Below are positions 15,637 through 23,424 of a DNA stretch of 48,357 nucleotides, in pieces. The stretch lies in IMG/VR virus record IMGVR_UViG_3300020233_000109, positions 1 through 48,357 of that record; one strand, written 5' to 3'. A program made the position numbers and the translations under genes. Position 1 is the stretch's first letter, and each line of letters opens with the position of its first letter. This stretch comes from a virus. The notes under the pieces were generated by a model. That model was not told the DNA's origin. It worked only from the letters and a program-made list of their open reading frames with translations, and made no database searches.

Positions 15637-16182
15637 CTACCCACCAGCCTCAAACGTTTCGGTTGTACAAGTAGCCTCGGCTACCACATAACTTAAAAGC
15701 AAGTGGAGAATAACCTCCCCGGCGAGTAATCGACCGGTCGTGGATTTGGCCCAGGGGAACCAGAGGAGGTGAAAATAATAACGTGAAAGGACAACCATCA
15801 ATTTGCTTAAAAGAATGGAGCTATCTACTCCAGGCATATGATACGGTCCTTTAAGTAGTTGGTAGGGGTTCATTTCCAAAAAGAGAATGGGATATTTACA
15901 GGTTTTCTGGAGACGGGAAAAGGCTCGTAACTGACGGGCTGAATCTGAACTAAAAAGATTAGAGGAAATTTCGCTGACCGATCCTTTTCTTTCTACTATT
16001 CCCAGATGGGAATAGTTCTCCAAGAGGTAGTCCCCCGTCTCCAATTTTTCCTTTTTCTTTTTGACCTTAACTATCTTTCTCTTACCTAACTCCCAACAGG
16101 CTATAGTCTTAGGAAATAATAAGGGATAACGTTCCCTGGTATCGGCAACAATTACTATTTCATTTGGTAAAATAACCACCAT
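15637..16182 (-). CDS. ERCC4/XPF-type nuclease
   Basis: 181 residues. Motifs of the XPF/ERCC4 nuclease fold: VADTRER (12-18), TGDYLLE (49-55) and GIVERKGS (61-68), giving D14, D51, E64 and K66. The usual Asp four residues after ERK is not conserved (Ser/Glu). Such small phage nucleases cleave branched DNA. ATG 16182 overlaps the polymerase gene by 23 bases, so translation is coupled. The last codons read TFEAGG and contain a copy of the 15-bp motif (15643-15657). Confidence 0.8.
   Translation of the reverse strand: MVVILPNEIVIVADTRERYPLLFPKTIACWELGKRKIVKVKKKKEKLETGDYLLENYSHLGIVERKGSVSEISSNLFSSDSARQLRAFSRLQKTCKYPILFLEMNPYQLLKGPYHMPGVDSSILLSKLMVVLSRYYFHLLWFPWAKSTTGRLLAGEVILHLLLSYVVAEATCTTETFEAGG
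15643..15657 (-). repeat. 15-bp genome-wide motif, copy 3
   Basis: ACCAGCCTCAAACGT, inside the last codons of the ERCC4-nuclease gene and upstream of the 104-aa gene. Confidence 0.9.
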
Positions 16183-18160
16183 GATCCTCTATAGATATTT
16201 TTAGATCAACTAAGGATAAATCTCCATTTATTTTAGAAAGGATGGGTGGATGCGTCAAGGCTTCTTCCAAAAATTTATCCACAATCCCAACTTCTTCAGG
16301 GGGACAATCCAATAAAACCGAATCATAAGTCTGAGCGCACATTCTGGTTTTCAACATATTTTTTTCCATCAATTCCAAGAGATAATATTGGCCCGATTGC
16401 ATAATCTGAGCCGCCAAACATTGAATGGGAAAATTGCATATCTCGTTGATCTGTGCATTAACGACTCGTGAACCCCCCGGAAAAGAACGAGACCATCCCG
16501 TAACCAATTCTATTCTTCCGGTTCTCAGGGCTTCCAACTTCAAGGATTCCTGCCAACGACGGAGGGTTTGATGGCGAGCGTCAAAACGAGAAATAATACG
16601 ACGACAAACCCCTATATCAAAACGATCTTCCAAAGTCTTGAGTAATTCTATATTACCATATTCCCCTGCCTCCTCCCGTAACGTAGTGAGAAAAGTAGTA
16701 GGCCCCCCCTTAAATAAGACCAGGAAATTAAGAGTTTTACCTGCTTGTCGCCATATTTTGTGAAAACTGGGGTCCGAATCAGGTATATCAACCCCAAGAG
16801 TACTGAGGATAATATGGGCGGTACTGGCATGGAGGTCTTTATTATGACGGTAATCATTTATCATTGCTTCATCACGACTAAGAAGAGCCGCTACCCTCAG
16901 TTCCAGTTGACTATAATCGGCGGTTTTTAATACCCCTCCGAAGAATCGAGTCCGCAATATATTTTTTATCTCGGAAGGGAAGGTTTGGAAACCGGGGCGG
17001 GTACAGGTAATTCTTCCTTGTATAGTCCCCCTAACCGTTGTAGATTTTTTTCCATAACCGGAAGGAACTAAATGCCATGAAGGGTAGAGTCGGGGGCAAC
17101 AAGAAGATAAAATCCCCTTGGAAGGATTATGCAATAAAGGTCTGGTGTAATTATTGATGATATGAGAATTCATTTTATAGTCATGGATGAGACGACATTG
17201 TTTGTAACCCTCAGTAGAGGGATCCAATTCAGTTAACAAAAGTCTAAGGTTAGCTTTATTGAGGGAAATCGCTCTCGTTTTGGGGGTTCTTTCAACCCTC
17301 TCATCATTATAAAGATTATTATCCCGTAAAGAATTTTCGATAACCTCAGTCAAACTTTTTCTGCTCCCCTTACCTGATAAGATAATACCATAATCTTCTT
17401 TAGAGACTTTCATTAGTGAAGAAATAATTTCCTGATGACTATCCTGAATAGATAGAAGTTTATGGGGGGAAACAGTGATACCTGATTCGGTCATAGCCAA
17501 TCCAATATGAATCAAGGCATTCCGATGTTGGCGACAGACTTCGGAAAGTTTGGAGGAAGTCGCGTCTCGATCTTGAATCCTTTGTAACAAAAGGTCTTTA
17601 ATTTGAAGTGTTCGGACACAATCAAGACAGTTATAATGATGGAGTTGAGGGTCTTCGGCTGATTCCGCCGTCCCCTTAGCCCCCGTTACCCGTTCATTCT
17701 CGTAACCACCCAAACCCATAAGTGAGGAAAGAGGCTTGAGGGATTTTTCCGGTCTTTCCTCAAATTCTAAAAAATTAAGAATCATCGTATCATCCAACTG
17801 AATAGGGGACAGATTCCTGGAGGGACTAAAGCCGGTAAGGTGTTTGATCTCCACATCGCAATAACGTAGATAAGATAAATCAAAAAGAATATTCTGTCCC
17901 AGAATAGTTACCCTGTTCTTGAGGCAATAAACGAACCAGTCCCGCAACGTTTGACGATGCAATTTATTATTCCAGAGGAATACACCACAGGTAAATGAAT
18001 CTTTTTCCTCGTTGCGATAGGCCAGAGCGACCGTAACAATCAAATCAGAAGGCGCTATATGGTCGATAACGACTGATTTTTGGGGATGGAAACAGGTTTG
18101 ATTTACACCTTTTAATATTCCATAAGTCTCAATATCAATACATATTTCTTTAATAACCAA
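16160..18160 (-). CDS. Family A DNA polymerase with 3'-5' exonuclease
   Basis: 666 residues. Exonuclease domain: CIDIETYG (D9, E11), N90/D94 in NILFDLSYL, YNCLD (Y176, D180). Polymerase domain: motif A TADYSQLELR (D415), motif B RQAGKTLNFLVLFKGG (R471, K475, F479) and motif C QTYDSVLLD (D613). Odd residues: the usual motif C HDE is YDS, and the Tyr-Gly of motif B is Phe-Lys. The TTG start (18160) comes right after the glycosylase stop, with AAGGA upstream. Replicates the phage genome; the operon with UDG and ERCC4 nuclease supports this. Confidence 0.93.
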   Translation of the reverse strand: MVIKEICIDIETYGILKGVNQTCFHPQKSVVIDHIAPSDLIVTVALAYRNEEKDSFTCGVFLWNNKLHRQTLRDWFVYCLKNRVTILGQNILFDLSYLRYCDVEIKHLTGFSPSRNLSPIQLDDTMILNFLEFEERPEKSLKPLSSLMGLGGYENERVTGAKGTAESAEDPQLHHYNCLDCVRTLQIKDLLLQRIQDRDATSSKLSEVCRQHRNALIHIGLAMTESGITVSPHKLLSIQDSHQEIISSLMKVSKEDYGIILSGKGSRKSLTEVIENSLRDNNLYNDERVERTPKTRAISLNKANLRLLLTELDPSTEGYKQCRLIHDYKMNSHIINNYTRPLLHNPSKGILSSCCPRLYPSWHLVPSGYGKKSTTVRGTIQGRITCTRPGFQTFPSEIKNILRTRFFGGVLKTADYSQLELRVAALLSRDEAMINDYRHNKDLHASTAHIILSTLGVDIPDSDPSFHKIWRQAGKTLNFLVLFKGGPTTFLTTLREEAGEYGNIELLKTLEDRFDIGVCRRIISRFDARHQTLRRWQESLKLEALRTGRIELVTGWSRSFPGGSRVVNAQINEICNFPIQCLAAQIMQSGQYYLLELMEKNMLKTRMCAQTYDSVLLDCPPEEVGIVDKFLEEALTHPPILSKINGDLSLVDLKISIEDHGGYFTK

Positions 18161-18814
18161 TTAGTTTCCTTGATGAGGAGGTCTTAGATTTATAATGGGT
18201 TCAATGACGACAGAATCACGTTTTAATTTCCCTTCTTTGATGAAGGTAAGCATCAGATTCCAATGGTCCCTAACTGCATGGATTAATTGAGGTCTCCTAT
18301 GAGGCAACAAGAGAGCGGGATGATAAGAGAAAAAAACACGAGGCTTTCCTGGTAGATTAGAAAGAACTTCACCCTGTCCTCTGGAGAATGATTCCGTTAG
18401 ATTCTTATCATAGATACAAGTGGAAGCCGTAGCCCCCAAACAGAAAATAATTAAAGAATCGTAATGGGCATTAAGAATTTCTAAATCATCGAGGAGCCAA
18501 GGGCGGCATTTCTTAATTTGTCCGATAGTGGGGGTATTATCCTGTCCAGGACGACAACGACAGGCATTACCCAAATAAACATCGGCATACTTCTGGAGAG
18601 AACAAGAAGAAATAAATTTTTCTAACAGACCACCAGACCAGCCACACCAGATACGTTTTTCCTCGTCTTCACGGAGACCGGGAGCCTCACCGATAAAAAA
18701 AACGACCTTTGACTTACCTCCGGCAACAAAAGAACGGGAAGTCAGACCCGGATTATCGGCGGCGATATAGAGTTTGCATCTCTGGCAATCAGGATGAGAA
18801 AGAAATGAAACCAT
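18161..18814 (-). CDS. Uracil-DNA glycosylase, Fe-S (family 4/5-like)
   Basis: 217 residues. Motif 1 FFIGEAPGLREDEE (39-52) corresponds to the GEAPG water-activating loop, and motif 2 is SYHPALLL (163-170). Cys10 and Cys13 (CQRC), Cys85/Cys87 (CRCRPG) and Cys103 (KKCRPW) can hold a 4Fe-4S cluster. Removes uracil from DNA. Directly upstream of the polymerase and abutting it; UDG-polymerase pairs are known in phages, where UDG may act as a repair or processivity factor. AAGGA precedes ATG 18814. Confidence 0.88.
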   Translation of the reverse strand: MVSFLSHPDCQRCKLYIAADNPGLTSRSFVAGGKSKVVFFIGEAPGLREDEEKRIWCGWSGGLLEKFISSCSLQKYADVYLGNACRCRPGQDNTPTIGQIKKCRPWLLDDLEILNAHYDSLIIFCLGATASTCIYDKNLTESFSRGQGEVLSNLPGKPRVFFSYHPALLLPHRRPQLIHAVRDHWNLMLTFIKEGKLKRDSVVIEPIINLRPPHQGN

Positions 18815-18821
18815 AAAAAAA

Positions 18822-19067
18822 TTATCCTTTATATCCGAAGGGAAAAAGTTTCTTTAGTCGTTCCAATGTTTCACGATCACAGGAGATTTCTCCTCCGGGG
18901 GTGAGATGAGTCCTTAAAAATTTCAAATTAAACTCCGAGGCTATGATACAGAAATAGGAACAAAGAGTAGAAGGTTTAATTTTCTCCTGTTGAGCTATGG
19001 TAAAAATACGAGTAGGTACTATACTCAAATGGGCAACTACTCTTAAATAACTAGGTACTGGTTTCAT
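18822..19067 (-). CDS. Hypothetical protein, 81 aa
   Basis: Start at ATG 19067 (MKPVPSYLRVVAHLSIVPTR) with AGGGG about ten bases upstream; a longer in-frame form begins at 19097. Helical, with FNLKFLRTHLTPGGEISCDR and a basic end. The arrangement (helix, turn, helix about 10-50) could be a small DNA-binding protein, but this is only a guess. Lies between the UDG gene and two other unknown genes. Confidence 0.6.
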   Translation of the reverse strand: MKPVPSYLRVVAHLSIVPTRIFTIAQQEKIKPSTLCSYFCIIASEFNLKFLRTHLTPGGEISCDRETLERLKKLFPFGYKG

Positions 19068-19074
19068 CTTTATA

Positions 19075-19509
19075 TTACCCCTGAAAATTCCCATCAAAAG
19101 GACGATTAGTAGTAATGATTAGAAATCCAGTCTTATCGTCTCGATAAATATTGTAGAACAAACTAACCCCATTGGAGGAATAGGACTTGGTAGCCGCATT
19201 CAATAGGTGCTGGGCCTTAATATACCGAATGAAATCAGAACAACGTAAGATGCGTTTCTTATTAAATCTGTAAAAATTGGTGTCCTCTTCACTACATTCT
19301 TTTATGATTATTCGTCCCCAATTATCAGTACCCAGAAGGTAACAACCTGGACAGGTAATCTTTAATAGAGAGACTGCCCCTCTGGACATGGTTATCCAGC
19401 CTCTTTCGGTAGATATAATAATACGACAGGACAAGGGATTTGTCTCCCTTCTTTTTCTTTTCTCCTTAATAAAAAATCTCACCGAATCCACTTTTTCTTT
19501 ATATTCCAT
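19075..19509 (-). CDS. Hypothetical protein, 144 aa
   Basis: Start at ATG 19509 (MEYKEKVDSVRFFIKEK) preferred to a TTG 15 bases upstream. Beta-rich with several aromatic residues and Cys; segments include PLSCRIIISTERGWITMSRG and FYNIYRDDKTGFLIITTN. Unknown function. Its place immediately downstream of the E1-like gene makes it a candidate partner or substrate of the ubiquitin-like cassette, a context-only suggestion. Confidence 0.6.
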   Translation of the reverse strand: MEYKEKVDSVRFFIKEKRKRRETNPLSCRIIISTERGWITMSRGAVSLLKITCPGCYLLGTDNWGRIIIKECSEEDTNFYRFNKKRILRCSDFIRYIKAQHLLNAATKSYSSNGVSLFYNIYRDDKTGFLIITTNRPFDGNFQG

Positions 19510-19612
19510 TTTAACATATCTCAAATAAAAAATTATATTTAGAAATCAAATACCACAAAGGGAGGTTAAAAAATAAAAGGTATCTTTTTACAGAGGGATA
19601 CATGAATACAAT

Positions 19613-19816
19613 TTATTTTTTCCTCTTTTTTTTCGAGAGAGAGAGTGTAAGAAATATTTTTTTATATTCGGGGTTGATAAGAAACATTTTAATATCTTCC
19701 GGGGTTAACATGATAATAAAATCTTCTACTTCTTGAAAATTTTGAGCCGATTGTTGCATGAGTACTTCACAGTGGTAAAGTTGTCGTATCAATTCAAATT
19801 TAGTCTTTTTTTTCAT
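19613..19816 (-). CDS. Small hypothetical helical protein, 67 aa
   Basis: ATG 19816 overlaps the stop of the E1-like gene (ATGA), so it is translationally coupled to it. Product is helical, Lys-rich at both ends, with EVEDFIIMLTPEDIKMFLIN in the middle. No family recognised. Coupling to the E1-like gene suggests it belongs to the same functional unit. Confidence 0.6.
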   Translation of the reverse strand: MKKKTKFELIRQLYHCEVLMQQSAQNFQEVEDFIIMLTPEDIKMFLINPEYKKIFLTLSLSKKKRKK

Positions 19817-20499
19817 TCGTTGTTACCTTGATTAGGAGAATTAACCACGTCAAATAAAATATTCATACCCAATAAACTCATTAAAATATCTTTGGGAACC
19901 CAGAATTCACGCAGGAATTTAGTAAACTGCACTACCATAAAACTGGCGGTAATGGTAGCACAGTAAAGAGTCATTCTCGCCCCACACATTAAATTTTCTC
20001 CTTCGGAATTAGGAAACCAGGTATCCTCCCAGTATTTTCTTGTCTCATAATCATAAGCGGTAATAATCCGCAGGGTTTCACCCCCCACCCTACCGTCCAC
20101 AAAGAATGATCTTTCATCTTCTGTTTGTTTAAATATATTTTTCCTTGCAGTCATACAATCCACACAACAAAAAACGTGTGTCCCCTTATCACAACTGCGG
20201 AAAGGACGATAGTGTGTAGCAATCTCCACAGTCGGATTTATTCTCAAACAATCGTTTTTGGTTACTATTACCTTTTTTTGACCTTGAGAAACATCAGGAT
20301 AACCCTGACTGGCCGTATTGGAAATAGTTACATCATCCATATCCACCAGAGTCAGATGAGGTACACCCGCAGCAGTTAGTTGGAGGGCTACTTGTCGCCC
20401 TACCGACCCTACCCCCACCACCAGTGCATGAACCTGTTCTATCTTTTCTCTGGGAACCAATAAGGACTGCCGACTATACCGGTCTAAATCTTCTTCCAT
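19813..20499 (-). CDS. ThiF/E1-like ubiquitin-activating adenylyltransferase
   Basis: 228 residues. Starts RYSRQ (8-ish), the conserved Arg/Gln N-terminal element, then the nucleotide loop VVGVGSVGRQ (G29-x-G31-x-x-G34), LVDMDDV (D53, D55), N61 and Q65, K75/K76 and the Asp in CCVDCMTARK (D114). Family knowledge: these enzymes adenylate the C-terminus of a ubiquitin-like protein and usually carry it as a thioester; Cys172 in NLMCGARM is a candidate. No zinc-binding CxxC pair of ThiF/MoeB is evident, which fits the stripped-down E1-like group. Lies downstream of the JAB gene with a 31-base gap. Confidence 0.85.
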   Translation of the reverse strand: MEEDLDRYSRQSLLVPREKIEQVHALVVGVGSVGRQVALQLTAAGVPHLTLVDMDDVTISNTASQGYPDVSQGQKKVIVTKNDCLRINPTVEIATHYRPFRSCDKGTHVFCCVDCMTARKNIFKQTEDERSFFVDGRVGGETLRIITAYDYETRKYWEDTWFPNSEGENLMCGARMTLYCATITASFMVVQFTKFLREFWVPKDILMSLLGMNILFDVVNSPNQGNNE

Positions 20500-20530
20500 G
20501 TTGTTTTCCTTTCTTTCGTAAAAAATAAGA

Positions 20531-21442
20531 TTAACAATTATCTAACAAACCTTTATCCCAATAAACCTCAATCAGGTCTATTTTATCTTCATGGGTTTTA
20601 TTTTGAAAAAGACCCTGCATCTTGGGAGGTAAACTTTTTATAATATATTTAACATCTTCAATACTACCCTGTCCCGATAAAACTCTATCAAGAATATCAT
20701 CCCTGGTATCCGACGATTGATTGTTTACTTCATCCGTAAACTCTTCTGAAAAGCTACCGGGATAACCGGAGAGATAACCATTGTCTATATCGTAGGGATC
20801 GTAGGGATCGTAGGTTTGAACTTCGGAAGGAGGTAAGAAAGAAGACCCTTTAACTATTTCATATTTTTTAGAGATATTCTCCTGATAGTGAGTAGTCCAT
20901 TCTTTACTATTACTCCCCGAAAAAGACGTTTGATAATCTACTTCTACTTCTATCTTATGGGAAAGACCCGGTCCCGCCGTAAAGGTTAAACGGGTATAAA
21001 CATCATCATTTCTGGCTAGAATAAACATTATGGCCCAACTACATCTGCCAAATACCTGTAAAAAGGTTTCTTCATCCGTTGAAGAGGGACTAGGACTATT
21101 ACCCGGATGAGTATGAATAAAAATTCGACCAAATTGCTCAGGTTCTCTGTCCTGATCTACCATCTGATTAAAATAATCCCTAATACCCTCATCATCAAAA
21201 TCTACCCCCCCACAAGAAACTTTCTGTTTAGGCAAAATCAAATCCTCTACCAAAAGGAGATTATCCCTGGAGGTAATACCAAACCCCCCTACTTCCATTT
21301 CAGACCGGTTCCGCATGAACAACAACTTGCCCCAAGCATAGGGAGTAAACCGGAGAACAGGATTGGGTTTTCCCTTTAACTCATCAACCCAATAAGGAGG
21401 GGGAGACGACCGAATATTATTCTGCTCTTGTTCTTTTACCAT
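20531..21442 (-). CDS. JAMM/JAB (MPN) metallopeptidase, deubiquitinase-like
   Basis: 303 residues. The catalytic set is complete: E50 in EMEVGGFG, then H110-T-H112, seven residues, S120 and D123 (IHTHPGNSPSPSSTD). This is the JAMM zinc-peptidase signature. Preceding strands (LRFTPYAWGKLLFM, 30-43) fit the MPN fold. The C-terminal 120 residues are acidic, with a YDPYDPYDIDNG repeat encoded by a 9-bp DNA repeat. Expected to process or remove the ubiquitin-like protein encoded at 22919-23143. AAAGG precedes ATG 21442. Confidence 0.9.
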   Translation of the reverse strand: MVKEQEQNNIRSSPPPYWVDELKGKPNPVLRFTPYAWGKLLFMRNRSEMEVGGFGITSRDNLLLVEDLILPKQKVSCGGVDFDDEGIRDYFNQMVDQDREPEQFGRIFIHTHPGNSPSPSSTDEETFLQVFGRCSWAIMFILARNDDVYTRLTFTAGPGLSHKIEVEVDYQTSFSGSNSKEWTTHYQENISKKYEIVKGSSFLPPSEVQTYDPYDPYDIDNGYLSGYPGSFSEEFTDEVNNQSSDTRDDILDRVLSGQGSIEDVKYIIKSLPPKMQGLFQNKTHEDKIDLIEVYWDKGLLDNC

Positions 21443-21511
21443 AAGACAACCTTTCTTTTAGTCAACCATTCCAATACTAAACTAATCCACTACCAAATCT
21501 ATTTGTTTTTC

Positions 21512-22867
21512 TTACTCCCTCGCTGCCCAACATTCGGGACAAAATAACATATCTTCACTAGAAGAGGGGGGAGATTTTTCATAACAATAATAATCAGTAC
21601 AGTCTTCACACATATATGCATTATGATGCCTATTACCCGTTTCACAATAATCACATTCACAATATTCACAATATCTGACATGGTCCTCCCCACAGCCGGT
21701 ACAAAATAATTCCCCACAATCCTCACAGTAAATCTTATGATTCATCCTAGTGGATTCACCACACTCACAACAATAAAAGCCATGTTCCGAACAAAAAACA
21801 AGATCCCCAGACCCAATGGCACATCTTTCACATAAAAAAATCTCACATACCTCACAGATTAAATAATCTGTGGTTTCTTCACCATCATCATCATCATCAT
21901 CTGAAATAGGGGGTGATGCTCTACCACAACTTCCACATTCTTTTACCTCATCTGCATCCTCAACACCCCAGAGAGCTAACGAAGCATATGCCGAACGACG
22001 ATTATAATGGGTCAAAAGGTTCCAACAATCCTTGAATACTTCCGAAAGTAGCCCGGCATTTAAATTGGTGGGGATATGAGTTGCATTGCCCAAACAGAGA
22101 ATATTATGGGAGATATGAGGATGGGTATAGTTTCTTGTTCGTTCATACCTTTTATCAATAGATTTCCATCCAATATGTACTTCATCCCGATTAGTCCATA
22201 TTACCTCTCCAAAAAAAGATCCCAAGTTCAGAGACACATAATCTTCCTCATCACGAATATGGGGAGCCTTAATTACAAGAGGCTTTGTTACTATAAACAG
22301 ATAAGTTCCTTTATATTCCGGTACACCTCGATCAACAAATGGAGGAAACTCTATAGGAGGAATATCCAAAATCTTCGGGATAGTAATTCCGTGAAAAAAA
22401 TAAATTGAGTTAACCCAGGAAAAGGATAAAAGAGTATTAAGTTCCTGTCGGACAAAGATGGAATTTATGGGGGGAACGATATTTATATCCCCTATCCCCA
22501 TATCTCTTATCTCACAGAATAAGTCCTTTTTCCTATCATTGAATTCCCGGTAATACACGGCAGAAGAAGACTGGGGGTTTAACGGGAGAGAACCAGCAGC
22601 CCCCTCTCTCATCATATCGGATAACTCATAGATAATTGCTATTCTCCTTTTCAACTCACGATTTAATTTAGACACATAATCCAGTCGATACCTGTAATAT
22701 ATGGACCAGTTTCTTTTTGTGATTATATTGGCAATGGTAGTAATATCAGGATGGTCATAGGGGGGTTTAGCTCCCTTTTTTACAGTAATATGTAGAGCTA
22801 TTTTCCCCCTACTTTGGATTGGTAATAGTGAAACGGAATCCAGATTTTCAGAATTTATTATTTCCAT
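21512..22867 (-). CDS. E2-like domain fused to a Cys-rich RING-like treble-clef array
   Basis: 451 residues. Residues 185-300 read as an E2-type segment: strands YLFIVTKPLVI (189-199) and VSLNLGSFFGEVIW, then THPHISHNILCLGNA (248-262), in which HPH and Cys258 correspond to the HPN and active-site Cys of ubiquitin-conjugating enzymes; helix LLSEVFKDCWNLLTHYN and SAYASLALW follow. After an Asp-rich linker (323-332) come at least five CxxC groups (C311 to C446) spaced like tandem RING or binuclear zinc fingers. Thus E2 and E3-like parts may be on one chain. Homology is inferred by eye. AGGAG precedes ATG 22867. Confidence 0.65.
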   Translation of the reverse strand: MEIINSENLDSVSLLPIQSRGKIALHITVKKGAKPPYDHPDITTIANIITKRNWSIYYRYRLDYVSKLNRELKRRIAIIYELSDMMREGAAGSLPLNPQSSSAVYYREFNDRKKDLFCEIRDMGIGDINIVPPINSIFVRQELNTLLSFSWVNSIYFFHGITIPKILDIPPIEFPPFVDRGVPEYKGTYLFIVTKPLVIKAPHIRDEEDYVSLNLGSFFGEVIWTNRDEVHIGWKSIDKRYERTRNYTHPHISHNILCLGNATHIPTNLNAGLLSEVFKDCWNLLTHYNRRSAYASLALWGVEDADEVKECGSCGRASPPISDDDDDDGEETTDYLICEVCEIFLCERCAIGSGDLVFCSEHGFYCCECGESTRMNHKIYCEDCGELFCTGCGEDHVRYCEYCECDYCETGNRHHNAYMCEDCTDYYCYEKSPPSSSEDMLFCPECWAARE

Positions 22868-22879
22868 ATCATTACTCCT

Positions 22880-22909
22880 AAAAAAAAGGGAGGGGTTTAT
22901 TCCCCTCCC
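22880..22909 (-). terminator. Rho-independent terminator between the Ubl gene and the E2/RING gene
   Basis: Perfect 8-bp stem GGGAGGGG/CCCCTCCC with six-base loop, followed on the minus strand by seven or eight T. It lies 10 bases after the Ubl stop, so most transcripts should end here with leaky readthrough into the enzyme genes. Confidence 0.9.
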
Positions 22910-22918
22910 TTGATAAAA

Positions 22919-23143
22919 TCAGGCTACCTTCAACTTGGTTGGAGCAATAACAATCTTATCATTATCCTCCAATATTCGATCATTAGCGAGATAGTCAGTT
23001 ACCAGTTCATTGTTGACGGAACAGGATAATCCGGCACGGGCGCCTTTGATCCGAAGGAGTTCCGACAACCCCACACCCTCACGTAGCTCAATTTGTTCCG
23101 CCAGGCCGGAACCATCATTGTTTACATACACGACGTTAATCAT
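22919..23143 (-). CDS. Beta-grasp ubiquitin-like protein (ThiS/MoaD-like), 74 aa
   Basis: Start at ATG 23143 (MINVVYVNNDGSG) with AAGGAG seven bases upstream. The strand-helix order fits a beta-grasp fold: INVVYVN, a Gly-containing turn, AEQIELREG, helix LSELLRIKG, CSVNNELV, LEDNDKIVIAPT, as in ThiS/MoaD and prokaryotic ubiquitin-like families (VN-x-E-x-V and L-x-x-x-D-x-V/I-x-I-x-P). The C-terminus is TKLKVA with no Gly-Gly. Next to E1-, E2- and JAB-like genes it is the presumed conjugated protein. Confidence 0.75.
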   Translation of the reverse strand: MINVVYVNNDGSGLAEQIELREGVGLSELLRIKGARAGLSCSVNNELVTDYLANDRILEDNDKIVIAPTKLKVA

Positions 23144-23352
23144 AACAGTCTCCTTGATAAAGAAATTAGAAAAAATAGTCCCAATCACCTTAGATTGAAA
23201 CAAGTGTAAAAGAATCCAGACAGGTTAATAAAGATTTCTTTATGATCGGGAGAGAATAAAAGGATAAATATCCAAACAAATCACAATTATTCATTCTCCT
23301 AAAAGGGTTAAATCCAAAAACCTAAATGGAATGACTTTATATTTGCCCAGTA

Positions 23353-23367
23353 ACGTTTGAGGCTGGT
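23353..23367 (+). repeat. 15-bp genome-wide motif, copy 4
   Basis: ACGTTTGAGGCTGGT on the plus strand; together with the following TGTTTCCA it is identical over 23 bases to the reverse complement of copy 2. Confidence 0.9.
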
Positions 23368-23380
23368 TGTTTCCATCCCT

Positions 23381-23424
23381 ACCTACCTACCTACCTACCT
23401 ACCTACCTACCTACCTACCTACCT
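23381..23424 (+). repeat. Tetranucleotide microsatellite (ACCT)11
   Basis: Eleven uninterrupted copies of ACCT, just after motif copy 4 and 40 bases before a possible rightward gene. Read as protein it would be (PTYL)n. Repeat length changes by multiples of four would shift frame. Confidence 0.95.

Noticed and set aside
23381-23424. Assembly artefact
   Set aside because: A clean 44-base microsatellite with unique flanks is as likely to be biological; kept as a repeat.
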